NCBI GenBank assembly: GCA_002352445.1
Contig: DEIL01000055.1
Span: 1-13,908, forward strand
Source: Desulfobulbaceae bacterium UBA2775
GTDB lineage: Bacteria > Desulfobacterota > Desulfobulbia > Desulfobulbales > Desulfocapsaceae
Length of the DNA: 13,908 nt
Direction of reading: 5' to 3'
In this document: piece after piece, positions 6,194-12,620 of the stretch
Numbering within the stretch: the first letter of the stretch is position 1
How the letters are laid out: the number at the start of each line of letters is the position of its first letter
Notes under the pieces: model-generated
What the model saw: only the letters and a program-made list of their open reading frames with translations
What the model was told of the DNA's origin: nothing
Databases searched by the model: none
Program-made: the position numbers and the translations under genes

Positions 6194-8295
6194 GCTGAAC
6201 CTGCAATGATTTCCGATTCAGTTTCTTTGGTTTTACGTGCTTTTTGCCAATAATATATCGCAGCCATGACAAGAATGGCAGCCACATTTACAATGTGTTG
6301 ATTTATCTCCATTTTCAAAATGGAAATACCACCAGGATTCACAAGTAAAAAAGCCAGCCCCAGAAAGACAACACGTTCCAGCAGATACGTTTTAACAATC
6401 CAAAATCCCTGAATAAAGACCGACCAGCAGAACATTCCAATGATGCATATCGGAATCATGTAACAAAGTTCTAATAGAGTTGTGTTCATCATTAAAAGCT
6501 TTGTATTATAGATAAACATAAACGGAAGGGTAAAAGCCGCTAAATCAAGCCTGAAGCTCTTTAATCCAGTTTTCACAGGGTCAGCACCGGATATTCCTGC
6601 CGCAGCATAGGCACACAGGCCGACAGGAGGTGTGTCATCGGCTACGATTCCATAATAAAAAACAAACAAATGAACCGCAATTATGGGAAGACCAAGGCTC
6701 AGATCCGCACTGATCGTCATTATCGCAGGCGCTGTCATGGCAGCCATGATAATATAGGTTGCGGTAGTGGGAAGGCCCATACCGAGAATGATACATGCAA
6801 AAACTGAAAAGATAAGGGTCAGCAGGAGATTTCCGCCAGCGGCCTCTGTTATCAGGACGGCCATTTTAAGACCCAGGCCTGTCAATGTCACAACACCGAC
6901 TATAATTCCGCAGCTGGCACAGGCCACGGCTATGCCTGCCATATTTCTGGCACCGGTTTCAAGGGAATCCAGTAATTCTTTTCTGGTTCTTCCAAATAAA
7001 AAATTATCAGGGTCTGCCTTATACTCAAGAAACGCAGGATCGTTGCTGTCTGAATTTTCTTTTACCATGTCAGGAAAAAATTTTACGTTCCTGAGATAGT
7101 TGTTGCCAAGGGCAGTGAAAGCCCCTGCAAGAATAGACCAGGATGCTGCTGTAGTCGGAGTCCACCTGACAACAAGAAGCAGCCAGATCAGTATGCCAAG
7201 GGGGATGAGAAAATGAAACCCGGAAATAAAGGTTTTAAAGAAAACAGGGGTTTCCTCCTTTGTAAGTCCCCTTATATTTTCTTTAACGGCTTCCAGATGG
7301 ACAATTGAAAAAATTGCCGTATAGGATAAAACGGCAGGGATGAAAGCCGCTTTCACAATTTCGATATAGGGAACACCAATGATTTCAGCCATTATAAATG
7401 CCGCAGCCCCCATGATGGGAGGCATGAGCTGGCCATTGGTTGAAGCCGCCACCTCAACAGCACCTGCGGTAACCGGACTGAAGCCTACTTTTCTCATCAA
7501 AGGGATGGTCATGGCCCCCGTTGTAACCGTATTTGCAATGGATGATCCCGAAATGGAACCCATGGCACAGGAGGCAACAACAGCCGCCTTTGCAGGACCT
7601 CCCCGATACTTGCCCATCACAGCAAAAGAAAGATTGATAAGGTATGCTCCTGCCCCGATTTTATCCAGAAAGGCACCAAACAGGACAAAGAGAAACACAA
7701 AGGTTGCAGATACCCTCAGGGGTACTCCCCAGAGTCCTTCCCCGGACATGAAGATGTGGTCTACAATTCGTTTGACCCTGAAACCGCGGTGGGCAAGTTC
7801 TCCCGGCAGATAGGGACCAAAATAGGCATACAATAAAAAAACAATGCAGATAAGGGGTAAGATCGGTGAGATACTTCTTCGGGTGGCTTCTAAAACCAGG
7901 ACTATCAAGCCAAATCCAATGAGAATATCATAGGGTTCGGCATCCCCGACCGATGTCACCACATGGTTGTAGTTTGCAAAAAGATAAAATGCACATCCTG
8001 CTGCAAAAACTCCCAGGATCATATCGGGAAGCGGTATTCTGTTTTTTGGTGATTTTCTTCTTGCCGGAAAGTAAGCAAAACATAAAATCATGGCAAAGGT
8101 AAGGTGGATGGAAAGTTGTTTTGAACCTGCAAGCTCTCCGGCAAAGCCTGTATAGATCTGAAAAAGGGACATTGCAATAGCAACTGCAAAAACGAACCTA
8201 CCCAAATTCCCTGAAAGCTTTCTGGAACCGGATTCAGATTCCTCCATGATTATCTCACCTGCCTCAACATTGTCCCGAACCACTTCCTTTTCCAC
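6190..8295 (-). CDS. TRAP transporter permease, fused small (DctQ-like) and large (DctM-like) subunits, TAXI type
   Basis: This 701-residue inner-membrane protein is the usual length for the fused '4TM/12TM' permeases that pair with TAXI solute-binding proteins. TRAP transporters are secondary: a sodium or proton gradient drives uptake of the substrate delivered by the binding protein. The N-terminal part (about 30-160) has four hydrophobic segments like DctQ; the rest is the DctM-type ion/substrate module. Conserved loops are GSISGSSIANTVTTG (246-260), ASTNGQLMPPIMG (284-296), GMGLPTTATY (505-514) and VADDTPPVG (551-559); such small-residue and proline-rich re-entrant loops carry the transport site. 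Translation starts at the GTG at 8295, supported by GGGGAG nine bases upstream. The terminal region (about 600-680) adds further membrane segments. It lies 104 bp after the binding-protein gene, with a terminator in between, and overlaps the DUF1850 start by four bases. Confidence 0.95.
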   Translation of the reverse strand: MEKEVVRDNVEAGEIIMEESESGSRKLSGNLGRFVFAVAIAMSLFQIYTGFAGELAGSKQLSIHLTFAMILCFAYFPARRKSPKNRIPLPDMILGVFAAGCAFYLFANYNHVVTSVGDAEPYDILIGFGLIVLVLEATRRSISPILPLICIVFLLYAYFGPYLPGELAHRGFRVKRIVDHIFMSGEGLWGVPLRVSATFVFLFVLFGAFLDKIGAGAYLINLSFAVMGKYRGGPAKAAVVASCAMGSISGSSIANTVTTGAMTIPLMRKVGFSPVTAGAVEVAASTNGQLMPPIMGAAAFIMAEIIGVPYIEIVKAAFIPAVLSYTAIFSIVHLEAVKENIRGLTKEETPVFFKTFISGFHFLIPLGILIWLLLVVRWTPTTAASWSILAGAFTALGNNYLRNVKFFPDMVKENSDSNDPAFLEYKADPDNFLFGRTRKELLDSLETGARNMAGIAVACASCGIIVGVVTLTGLGLKMAVLITEAAGGNLLLTLIFSVFACIILGMGLPTTATYIIMAAMTAPAIMTISADLSLGLPIIAVHLFVFYYGIVADDTPPVGLCAYAAAGISGADPVKTGLKSFRLDLAAFTLPFMFIYNTKLLMMNTTLLELCYMIPICIIGMFCWSVFIQGFWIVKTYLLERVVFLGLAFLLVNPGGISILKMEINQHIVNVAAILVMAAIYYWQKARKTKETESEIIAGSA

Positions 8296-8314
8296 TTAGA
8301 TATCTCCCCATATC

Positions 8315-8353
8315 AAAAAAAATACCAGATATGAATAACCGTCATACCTGGTA
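8315..8353 (-). terminator. Strong intrinsic terminator between the TAXI binding-protein and permease genes
   Basis: Arms 8323-8334 and 8342-8353 pair over 12 bp (TACCAGGTATGA with TCATATCTGGTA; 11 Watson-Crick pairs and one G-U) around a 7-base loop. On the minus strand this is followed directly by eight T residues (8322-8315). It lies 47 bp past the binding-protein stop and about 20 bp before the permease GTG. Partial read-through would give more binding protein than permease, as in many transport operons. Confidence 0.85.
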
Positions 8354-8399
8354 CTTTATGGTTTAACAAATGCGTTTATACATATGAACTTTGAGTTCT

Positions 8400-9377
8400 T
8401 TACTTAATTATGCCCTTCTCCTTAAAGAATTTTTCAGCACCCGGGTGAAGAGGAATTCCCATTCCCACAAGGCCGTTTTTCATTTCAATGTCCTTAAACT
8501 TTGCATGGGCTTTTTTGAGCTGGGGGAGATCTGAATAAATGGCGTTAATTATGGCGTATACAATATCTCCTTCAAGCTCTGAACTTGCTGCCAACATGGC
8601 CATTACAGATACGGTAGGGACATCATTATCATTGTTTTTATAGGTTTTTCCCGGAACAGTCTGTTTGGCATAAAAAGGATATTTTTTTATGAGTTTGTCA
8701 ACATTGGGGCCTTCAACAGGTACAATGTCCATGGGAACCATCAGAGCAGTATCCATAATAACTGCCGCTCCCAGAGCAACTGTAAAAAATGCAGCATCGA
8801 GTCTTCCGTCTTTGAGATAATCTGCTGCCTGGGAGGCTGTCAATTGTTCAGCCTTGGCAAGATCGTTAACTGTCAATCCCCAGGCTTCAAGAATCTGGGT
8901 TGTGTTTTCCATAGTACCGGAGCCCACAGGACCGATTGCAACTTTTTTACCTTTGAGATCGGCAATGGATTTAATGTTGGAATCTTTTCTAGCAATGACC
9001 TGTACGTGTTCGGGAAAGAGGGTACAAACGCCCAAAAGTTCTTTAATGGGCTTTTTAAACATCCCTTCTTTTCCGTTATAGGCATAAGATGCAATATCAT
9101 TCTGCAGGATTGCAAAATCAGTGTCTCCTGCACCGATGAGTTTTGCATTTGCGACCGATGCACCTGAAGATTCAGCAGTCACCTTAATGCCTTCATCTTT
9201 AAGATGTTTCCAGGCAATTCTCGAGATGGCTCCTGCCATCGGGAAATATGCTCCGGTAACCCATCCAGCAGCAATGGAAACATAACGTCTTTTGGCAGCT
9301 TGCAAAGGTCCTACCGTAAACGTCAGAGCAAAAGCAGCCACAATAATTGCAGTGATAATCACATTTTTCTTTTTCAT
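8400..9377 (-). CDS. TAXI family TRAP transporter solute-binding protein
   Basis: This 325-residue periplasmic protein captures the substrate and hands it to the TRAP permease. The signal peptide is clear: MKKKNVIITAIIVAAFALTF, then TVGPLQA before AKRRYVS, with cleavage likely after residue 27. Family blocks follow: a binding-loop segment 'AAGWVTGAYFPMAGAIS' (36-52; the usual TAXI form is G-[TG]-GGTY-[YF]-P), VTAESSGASVANAKLIGAGDTDFAI (66-90), and IADLKGKKVAIGPVGSGTMENT, typical of NMT1/TAXI proteins. The start is the ATG at 9377, with GGAGGA nine bases upstream; a TTG six bases earlier sits too close to that site. Family members bind compounds such as glutamate, glutamine or other organic acids, but the ligand here is not deducible. 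A downstream terminator and a long promoter-bearing leader suggest it is the most strongly expressed gene of its operon. Confidence 0.95.
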   Translation of the reverse strand: MKKKNVIITAIIVAAFALTFTVGPLQAAKRRYVSIAAGWVTGAYFPMAGAISRIAWKHLKDEGIKVTAESSGASVANAKLIGAGDTDFAILQNDIASYAYNGKEGMFKKPIKELLGVCTLFPEHVQVIARKDSNIKSIADLKGKKVAIGPVGSGTMENTTQILEAWGLTVNDLAKAEQLTASQAADYLKDGRLDAAFFTVALGAAVIMDTALMVPMDIVPVEGPNVDKLIKKYPFYAKQTVPGKTYKNNDNDVPTVSVMAMLAASSELEGDIVYAIINAIYSDLPQLKKAHAKFKDIEMKNGLVGMGIPLHPGAEKFFKEKGIIK

Positions 9378-9531
9378 AAGCAATATTCCTCCGCGTAAAA
9401 TGAAATAACTCTATGATAAACCAAGCTTTTCCTGGTTTCATCAGGTGTTGCTGTCTTATATAGTCAGTGTCTGAACGAAAAGTAAAAAATAGTTTTTATT
9501 CAGATAGTTAGGCTGCTTTTCAAAGAGAATA

Positions 9532-9564
9532 TTTTAGCTATAAGCTATAAGCTAATCGCTAAAA
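9532..9564. repeat. Heptamer tandem repeat inside a 7-bp inverted repeat
   Basis: On the plus strand TTAGCTA, TAAGCTA, TAAGCTA run head to tail (9534-9554). They lie within TTTTAGC (9532-9538) and GCTAAAA (9558-9564), a perfect inverted repeat. Position is about 155-190 bp before the TAXI gene start, inside its likely leader. It could be an operator, an mRNA hairpin or a slippage-prone repeat. Confidence 0.55.
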
Positions 9565-9708
9565 GCCAACATCGATAAGAACTATTCTTACAGTAACTCT
9601 CTTTGCCCAACACAAAATATGAAGACCTGTTGATGGCATTTCAACAACAGGATTACGGGTATGGATATCGACAACGAATGTACCAATTTTCTCACATAAG
9701 ACTCTCAT
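9559..9708 (-). CDS. Possible 49-residue leader ORF of unknown function
   Basis: An ATG at 9708 opens a 49-codon frame starting MRVLCEKIGTFVVDIHTR and ending IVLIDVGF, closed by TAG at 9561-9559. It is the only sizeable minus-strand frame between the promoter at 9782-9811 and the TAXI gene. The frame is open a little upstream (codons for NNPNVPILAED) back to a TAA. The ribosome site is weak (GAAGAT, 10 bases upstream). I do not recognise the peptide; it may be chance, a leader peptide or the end of a decayed gene. Confidence 0.2.
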   Translation of the reverse strand: MRVLCEKIGTFVVDIHTRNPVVEMPSTGLHILCWAKRVTVRIVLIDVGF

Positions 9709-9781
9709 CTGAATAGTATCTTCAGCGAGGATAGGTACGTTTGGATTGTTTTTTTAGAGTAAACGAAATTGTATTGTCTTA

Positions 9782-9811
9782 TATATAGTATCGCCCAAAT
9801 CTAATTGTCAA
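9782..9811 (-). promoter_or_regulatory. Consensus-like sigma-70 promoter upstream of the TRAP operon
   Basis: On the minus strand a perfect -35 box TTGACA (9811-9806) is followed after 18 bp by TATATA (9787-9782). Transcription would start near 9775, leaving a leader of about 400 bases before the TAXI gene at 9377. No terminator with a T-run is seen between them on the minus strand, so this is the best promoter candidate for the transport operon. Confidence 0.5.
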
Positions 9812-10285
9812 CAGCAAAACACACAGGTGCAACCCAGGTAAGTTCTGTTGATACCATATAAATATTCCTTGACATCATATAAAAGAGTGTTGAAAAGTAT
9901 CCAGAATTGATCAAAACCCAAACATCCCGGATGCTTTTTTTACGTTTTTGCAACTTCTCGTTATTGCCAATCGATAGCCAAACTTATCTGCTGTGTTTTT
10001 TTAGCTTTCAAAACCCTCTTGCAGGGTAGCTATGATATTTTGTTGATAAGTTTGAACTCAATAACAACAAGATGCAGCTTTATTTTGGTATGTTTTACTT
10101 TACTGTTATTTCTATAATAGTTGTATTTTAAATCTGTTATGCAGCTTTCATGTCCAATACGGACAATTGTTGCGGCCTGGTTCTTTTTTCTTTTTCCCTG
10201 TACCTGCCATTTTGATTAGCAGGGCAGCATACTGATCAAAGTGCATCTGGCCATAATAACGACTTTTAAAAGGTTCTTTAACGCT

Positions 10286-10316
10286 AAAAACCCCTTTCCG
10301 TCTTGGAAGGGGTTTT
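10286..10316 (-). terminator. Intrinsic terminator of the PilZ gene
   Basis: On the minus strand AAAACCCCTTCC and GGAAAGGGGTTTTT form a stem with a single-base bulge and a 5-base loop, ending in a T-run. It lies about 45 bp past the PilZ stop. The A-run on the other flank would let it work in both directions. Confidence 0.8.
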
Positions 10317-10359
10317 CTATTGTCCTCTGAAAATTATATTTTTCGGTAGACTTTGTTAA

Positions 10360-10830
10360 TCACATAAAGAGGAAGAAACCCAATTCTTTCTCCTCTTTAG
10401 CCAAATCAGTAAACTCACACCCAAAGAAGTCGCCATCTACAAAGTTTACGACAACTTCCTTGTCAAGGAGTACTGTCTTCTTAGTTTCAAAACTGAACCT
10501 GACACGGAGTATATCGTCTTTCTTTATAACAGCAAAATCAAGCATTTTGAAACGTAAGCCACTCCTTGACAGATCACAGACTTCCATCTTTCTCCAATCA
10601 GACATATTGGATGACGAAATCATGATTTCGCCCGGTAGTGCTACACTCTTTCTGTAATACCTTCTAAAGTTAAGCTGGACGTCAAAGTGATTTGCACACT
10701 TACAGCGAACAGTAAGTTTGTGTTGTTGACCTTTAAATTTTTCTGCTGGTACTCTCTTCTTAACACCACAGTAGGGGCAGCTAATGGTAGCAAAGTTTTC
10801 TCTATCAACATGAACTGTTTTCAAATCCAC
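10360..10830 (-). CDS. Zinc-ribbon plus PilZ domain protein (c-di-GMP binding)
   Basis: This 156-residue cytoplasmic protein has two parts. Residues 15-50 form a small ribbon with C18-P-Y-C21 and C43-K-C45, with basic residues between, a likely zinc-binding or nucleic-acid/protein contact module. From about 55 on lies a PilZ domain: R56-R-Y-Y-R60 is the RxxxR motif that clamps c-di-GMP, and D86-L-S-R-S-G91 is the (D/N)xSxxG motif; beta strands VALPGEIMI and EVVVNFVDGDFFGCEF fit the barrel. Both binding motifs are intact, so dimeric c-di-GMP binding is expected, with motility or surface-attachment control as the usual outcome. The start is the GTG at 10830; an upstream ATG is out of frame. It has its own promoter and terminator and looks monocistronic. 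The downstream partner is unknown. Confidence 0.88.
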   Translation of the reverse strand: MDLKTVHVDRENFATISCPYCGVKKRVPAEKFKGQQHKLTVRCKCANHFDVQLNFRRYYRKSVALPGEIMISSSNMSDWRKMEVCDLSRSGLRFKMLDFAVIKKDDILRVRFSFETKKTVLLDKEVVVNFVDGDFFGCEFTDLAKEEKELGFFLFM

Positions 10831-10891
10831 ACATCACCCATTCTCAAGAACACTTTATGAACGTGTTTTTTAATTGGAAATCTTTAAATTA

Positions 10892-10921
10892 CTTATATCA
10901 TTGAAAAGAATAGCATGTCAA
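10892..10921 (-). promoter_or_regulatory. Sigma-70 promoter of the PilZ gene
   Basis: Minus-strand TTGACA (10921-10916), 18 bp, TATAAG (10897-10892). The -35 box is perfect and the -10 box 5/6. The start of transcription would be near 10885, about 55 bases before the GTG start of the PilZ gene. Confidence 0.6.
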
Positions 10922-11056
10922 ATTAGAGGGATGGGGTAGGGATAAATCTCTTGATATGTCTTGCTGATGTTTGTGCTTATGACCCTCTGCACTCCTCTTT
11001 ACTTGTTACGTATACAACAACAGCTTAAACCGGTTTTTTCCATCTTTTAAAAGCAT

Positions 11057-11090
11057 TAAAACCCTCTTCCTTGATTGGAAGGGATTTTTA
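11057..11090 (-). terminator. Second terminator-like hairpin downstream of tRNA-Leu
   Basis: On the minus strand CCCTTCC and GGAAGAGGG pair over 7 bp with a one-base bulge across a 6-base loop, followed by TTTTAA; the plus strand also ends in ATTTTTATTT. It closely resembles the PilZ terminator at 10286-10316 and could act in both directions. Confidence 0.5.
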
Positions 11091-11141
11091 TTTCAGGAAA
11101 CTATAAATTAGGCAGAGATTAGGCACTGAAACATGTAGTAC

Positions 11142-11180
11142 AAAAAAGGCTTTCAAGGCGGTTAAGCCCTGAAAGCCTTT
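11142..11180 (-). terminator. Intrinsic terminator of the tRNA-Leu gene
   Basis: AAAGGCTTTCA and TGAAAGCCTTT form a perfect 11-bp stem with a short loop, followed by TTT on the minus strand (six T in a row counting the end of the stem). It begins 7 bp after the encoded CCA end of the tRNA. Confidence 0.85.
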
Positions 11181-11186
11181 GTTCAC

Positions 11187-11274
11187 TGGTGCCTAGAGTC
11201 GGACTCGAACCGACACGAGCGCAAGGCTCACGAGATTTTAAGTCTCGGGTGTCTACCAATTCCACCATCCAGGC
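11187..11274 (-). tRNA. tRNA-Leu (anticodon UAA), CCA encoded
   Basis: On the minus strand the acceptor stem GCCTGGA (5' end at 11274) pairs with TCTAGGC (one G-U), followed by discriminator A and an encoded CCA (11189-11187). The anticodon stem CGAGA/TCTCG encloses the loop CTTAAAA, with anticodon TAA at 11240-11238, which reads UUA (and by wobble UUG) leucine codons. The long variable arm of class II tRNAs is present between TCTCG and the T arm, and the T loop reads GGTTCGAGTCC. It has its own promoter and terminator, so it appears to be a stand-alone unit between pdxJ and the PilZ gene. Confidence 0.97.
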
Positions 11275-11284
11275 AAGTTGGTTG

Positions 11285-11314
11285 TTATTACCACACCAGA
11301 ATTATTATTGTCAA
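11285..11314 (-). promoter_or_regulatory. Promoter of tRNA-Leu
   Basis: Minus-strand TTGACA (11314-11309), 18 bp, TAATAA (11290-11285), with a TG extension one base before the -10 box. The tRNA 5' end at 11274 lies about 10 bases past the -10 box, so the transcript would carry almost no leader. Confidence 0.6.
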
Positions 11315-11403
11315 TCTCCAATAACAGAAGCTCTTGTTTCAGCTGGTATTATCGGATATACAAATATTATATCAGTGGAATCATCCCTCTATAATTATTG
11401 TAG

Positions 11404-12138
11404 TTAAAATGAAAGAGAAGCCTGGTTGATTATTGCCGCCATTTCTCTAACGGCCTGATCCAAGCCTGTAAAAACAGCTCTTGAGATTATTGCATGGCCG
11501 ATTGAAAGTTCCTCTATCATATCAAGAGCAGCGATGGGCGCTGTGTTTTGATAATCAAGTCCATGACCGGCAAAAACGCGCAAACCAAGCTGGTATGCCT
11601 CTTCAGCTGCAGTAGCAATTAGTTGAAACTCATGTTCCAGGGCATCCTCGCTTTCAGCTTCACAATACCTCCCTGTATGGAGTTCAACAAAAGTTGCTCC
11701 TATCTCACTTGCTGCTCTTAGTTGTTTGGGGTCGGGGTCACTGAAAATCGAGACCGGAATACCCCTTGTGCTCATTTTATCTATAACCTTTGCAATTTTC
11801 TTCTTTTGTGAAATGACATCGAGACCACCTTCTGTAGTCAGTTCCTGGCGATTTTCAGGGACCAGGGTGACAATATCAGGTTTGAGATCAAGGGCAATTT
11901 TGATAATCTCTTTATTTGCACCCATCTCCAGGTTAAGTTTAGTTTTCACGGTCTGGCGAAGTAGATAGATATCCCGGTCCTGCATGTGCCGACGATCTTC
12001 ACGTAAGTGAACAACAATCCCGGATGCTCCAGCTAATTCGCAGACAGCAGCCGCCGCAACTGGATCTGGTTCATTAATTCCTCTGGCTTGTCGAATAGTT
12101 GCAACATGATCTACATTGATTGCAAGTTTTGTCATCAT
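11404..12138 (-). CDS. pdxJ: Probable internal start producing free PdxJ
   Basis: Inside the fused frame, AGGAGA lies 4 bases before ATG (12138-12136) and 7 before a second ATG (12135-12133). Starting at either ATG gives a PdxJ of 243-244 residues, the normal full length beginning M-T-K-L-A-I-N-V-D-H. This ribosome site is better than the one for ybeY, so translation could begin here independently and give both a YbeY-PdxJ chain and free PdxJ from one frame. Which form dominates cannot be read from the sequence. Confidence 0.55.
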   Translation of the reverse strand: MMTKLAINVDHVATIRQARGINEPDPVAAAAVCELAGASGIVVHLREDRRHMQDRDIYLLRQTVKTKLNLEMGANKEIIKIALDLKPDIVTLVPENRQELTTEGGLDVISQKKKIAKVIDKMSTRGIPVSIFSDPDPKQLRAASEIGATFVELHTGRYCEAESEDALEHEFQLIATAAEEAYQLGLRVFAGHGLDYQNTAPIAALDMIEELSIGHAIISRAVFTGLDQAVREMAAIINQASLSF

Positions 12139-12600
12139 TGTTCTCCTATGAAAATGCAGCTTGTTGATTAACTCGTTTTCCTTCTCGGACATCTTTTTGG
12201 CCTGGTCAGCTGATTTCTCATGATCATAGCCGAGCAGGTGGAGCAAACCATGGATGAGAAGCCACGCAATTCGATCGTGAAAACTCTGTCCGTACTCTAT
12301 GGATTCCTGAACGGTCGTGTCCACAGAGATGATGATATCTCCTAGTTCTCTAACAGGTAAAGACAGAAGGGAGTGATCTGCACCTTCTGCAAGAGGAAAA
12401 GAGAGCACATTGGTTGGCTTATTTTTTTTTCTGTACTGGTTGTTGAGTTGGCATATCTTCGTATCATCAACCAGCAAAATGGAGACAGTGTAATCTTTCA
12501 CATCACATTGATTAAGCAGCCAGTTGGAAAGGTTTCTGATACGTCTTTCATTAACAATTATTTCAGCAGAAGTATACTGGCTGGTCAGGTCAGTTGGCAC
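11404..12600 (-). CDS. ybeY-pdxJ: YbeY-PdxJ fusion: rRNA-processing endonuclease joined to pyridoxine 5'-phosphate synthase
   Basis: One uninterrupted 398-codon frame encodes two complete proteins. Residues 1-154 are YbeY (usual length about 155), a metal-dependent endoribonuclease needed for 16S rRNA 3' maturation and ribosome quality control: R57, T63-N-V-L-S-F, and the zinc triad H117, H121, H127 in HGLLHLLGYDH. Residues 155-398 (244 aa; E. coli PdxJ is 243) are PdxJ, which condenses 1-deoxyxylulose 5-phosphate with 3-amino-2-oxopropyl phosphate to pyridoxine 5'-phosphate: N162-V-D-H, H198 in VVHLREDRRH, E225, and H346 in FAGHGL. The join is ...HFHRRT-MMTKLAINVDH with no linker, as if the ybeY stop codon had simply been lost. 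AGGAGA precedes ATG-ATG at 12138-12133, so PdxJ may also be made separately. YbeY starts at the GTG at 12600, 20 bp after ybeZ, without a strong ribosome site. Confidence 0.9.
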   Translation of the reverse strand: MPTDLTSQYTSAEIIVNERRIRNLSNWLLNQCDVKDYTVSILLVDDTKICQLNNQYRKKNKPTNVLSFPLAEGADHSLLSLPVRELGDIIISVDTTVQESIEYGQSFHDRIAWLLIHGLLHLLGYDHEKSADQAKKMSEKENELINKLHFHRRTMMTKLAINVDHVATIRQARGINEPDPVAAAAVCELAGASGIVVHLREDRRHMQDRDIYLLRQTVKTKLNLEMGANKEIIKIALDLKPDIVTLVPENRQELTTEGGLDVISQKKKIAKVIDKMSTRGIPVSIFSDPDPKQLRAASEIGATFVELHTGRYCEAESEDALEHEFQLIATAAEEAYQLGLRVFAGHGLDYQNTAPIAALDMIEELSIGHAIISRAVFTGLDQAVREMAAIINQASLSF

Positions 12601-12620
12601 GGTATCCGAGTGTGTTGAGG

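Larger units (their letters stand above)
9378..10359. other. Near-1-kb spacer with promoter, repeats and no convincing gene
   Basis: No frame has both a recognisable product and a ribosome site. The half nearest the transport operon (9378-9775) looks like a long leader transcribed from the promoter at 9782-9811. It contains a 49-codon minus-strand frame (9559-9708, starting MRVLCEKIGTFVVDIHTR) of unknown nature, and the tandem repeat at 9534-9564. The middle is very AT-rich with a CCCTcttgcAGGG hairpin near 10014. The ATGCAGCTTT decamer occurs twice (about 10071 and 10139). Near the PilZ gene a minus-strand open stretch ending at 10148 reads KSRYYGQMHFDQYAALLIK; it has no upstream start outside the terminator hairpin and may be a gene remnant. 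Confidence 0.45.
10831..11186. other. 356-bp spacer between tRNA-Leu and the PilZ gene
   Basis: The spacer holds the PilZ promoter (10892-10921), a hairpin with flanking A and T runs (11057-11090) and the tRNA terminator (11142-11180). Apart from these I see no gene; the stretch 10922-11040 shows no recognisable product in any frame. Confidence 0.5.

Noticed and set aside
7379..7813. 144-codon plus-strand frame opposite the TRAP permease
   Set aside because: It is an antisense shadow of a strongly conserved membrane protein; its alanine/proline/threonine-rich content follows from the complementary codons.
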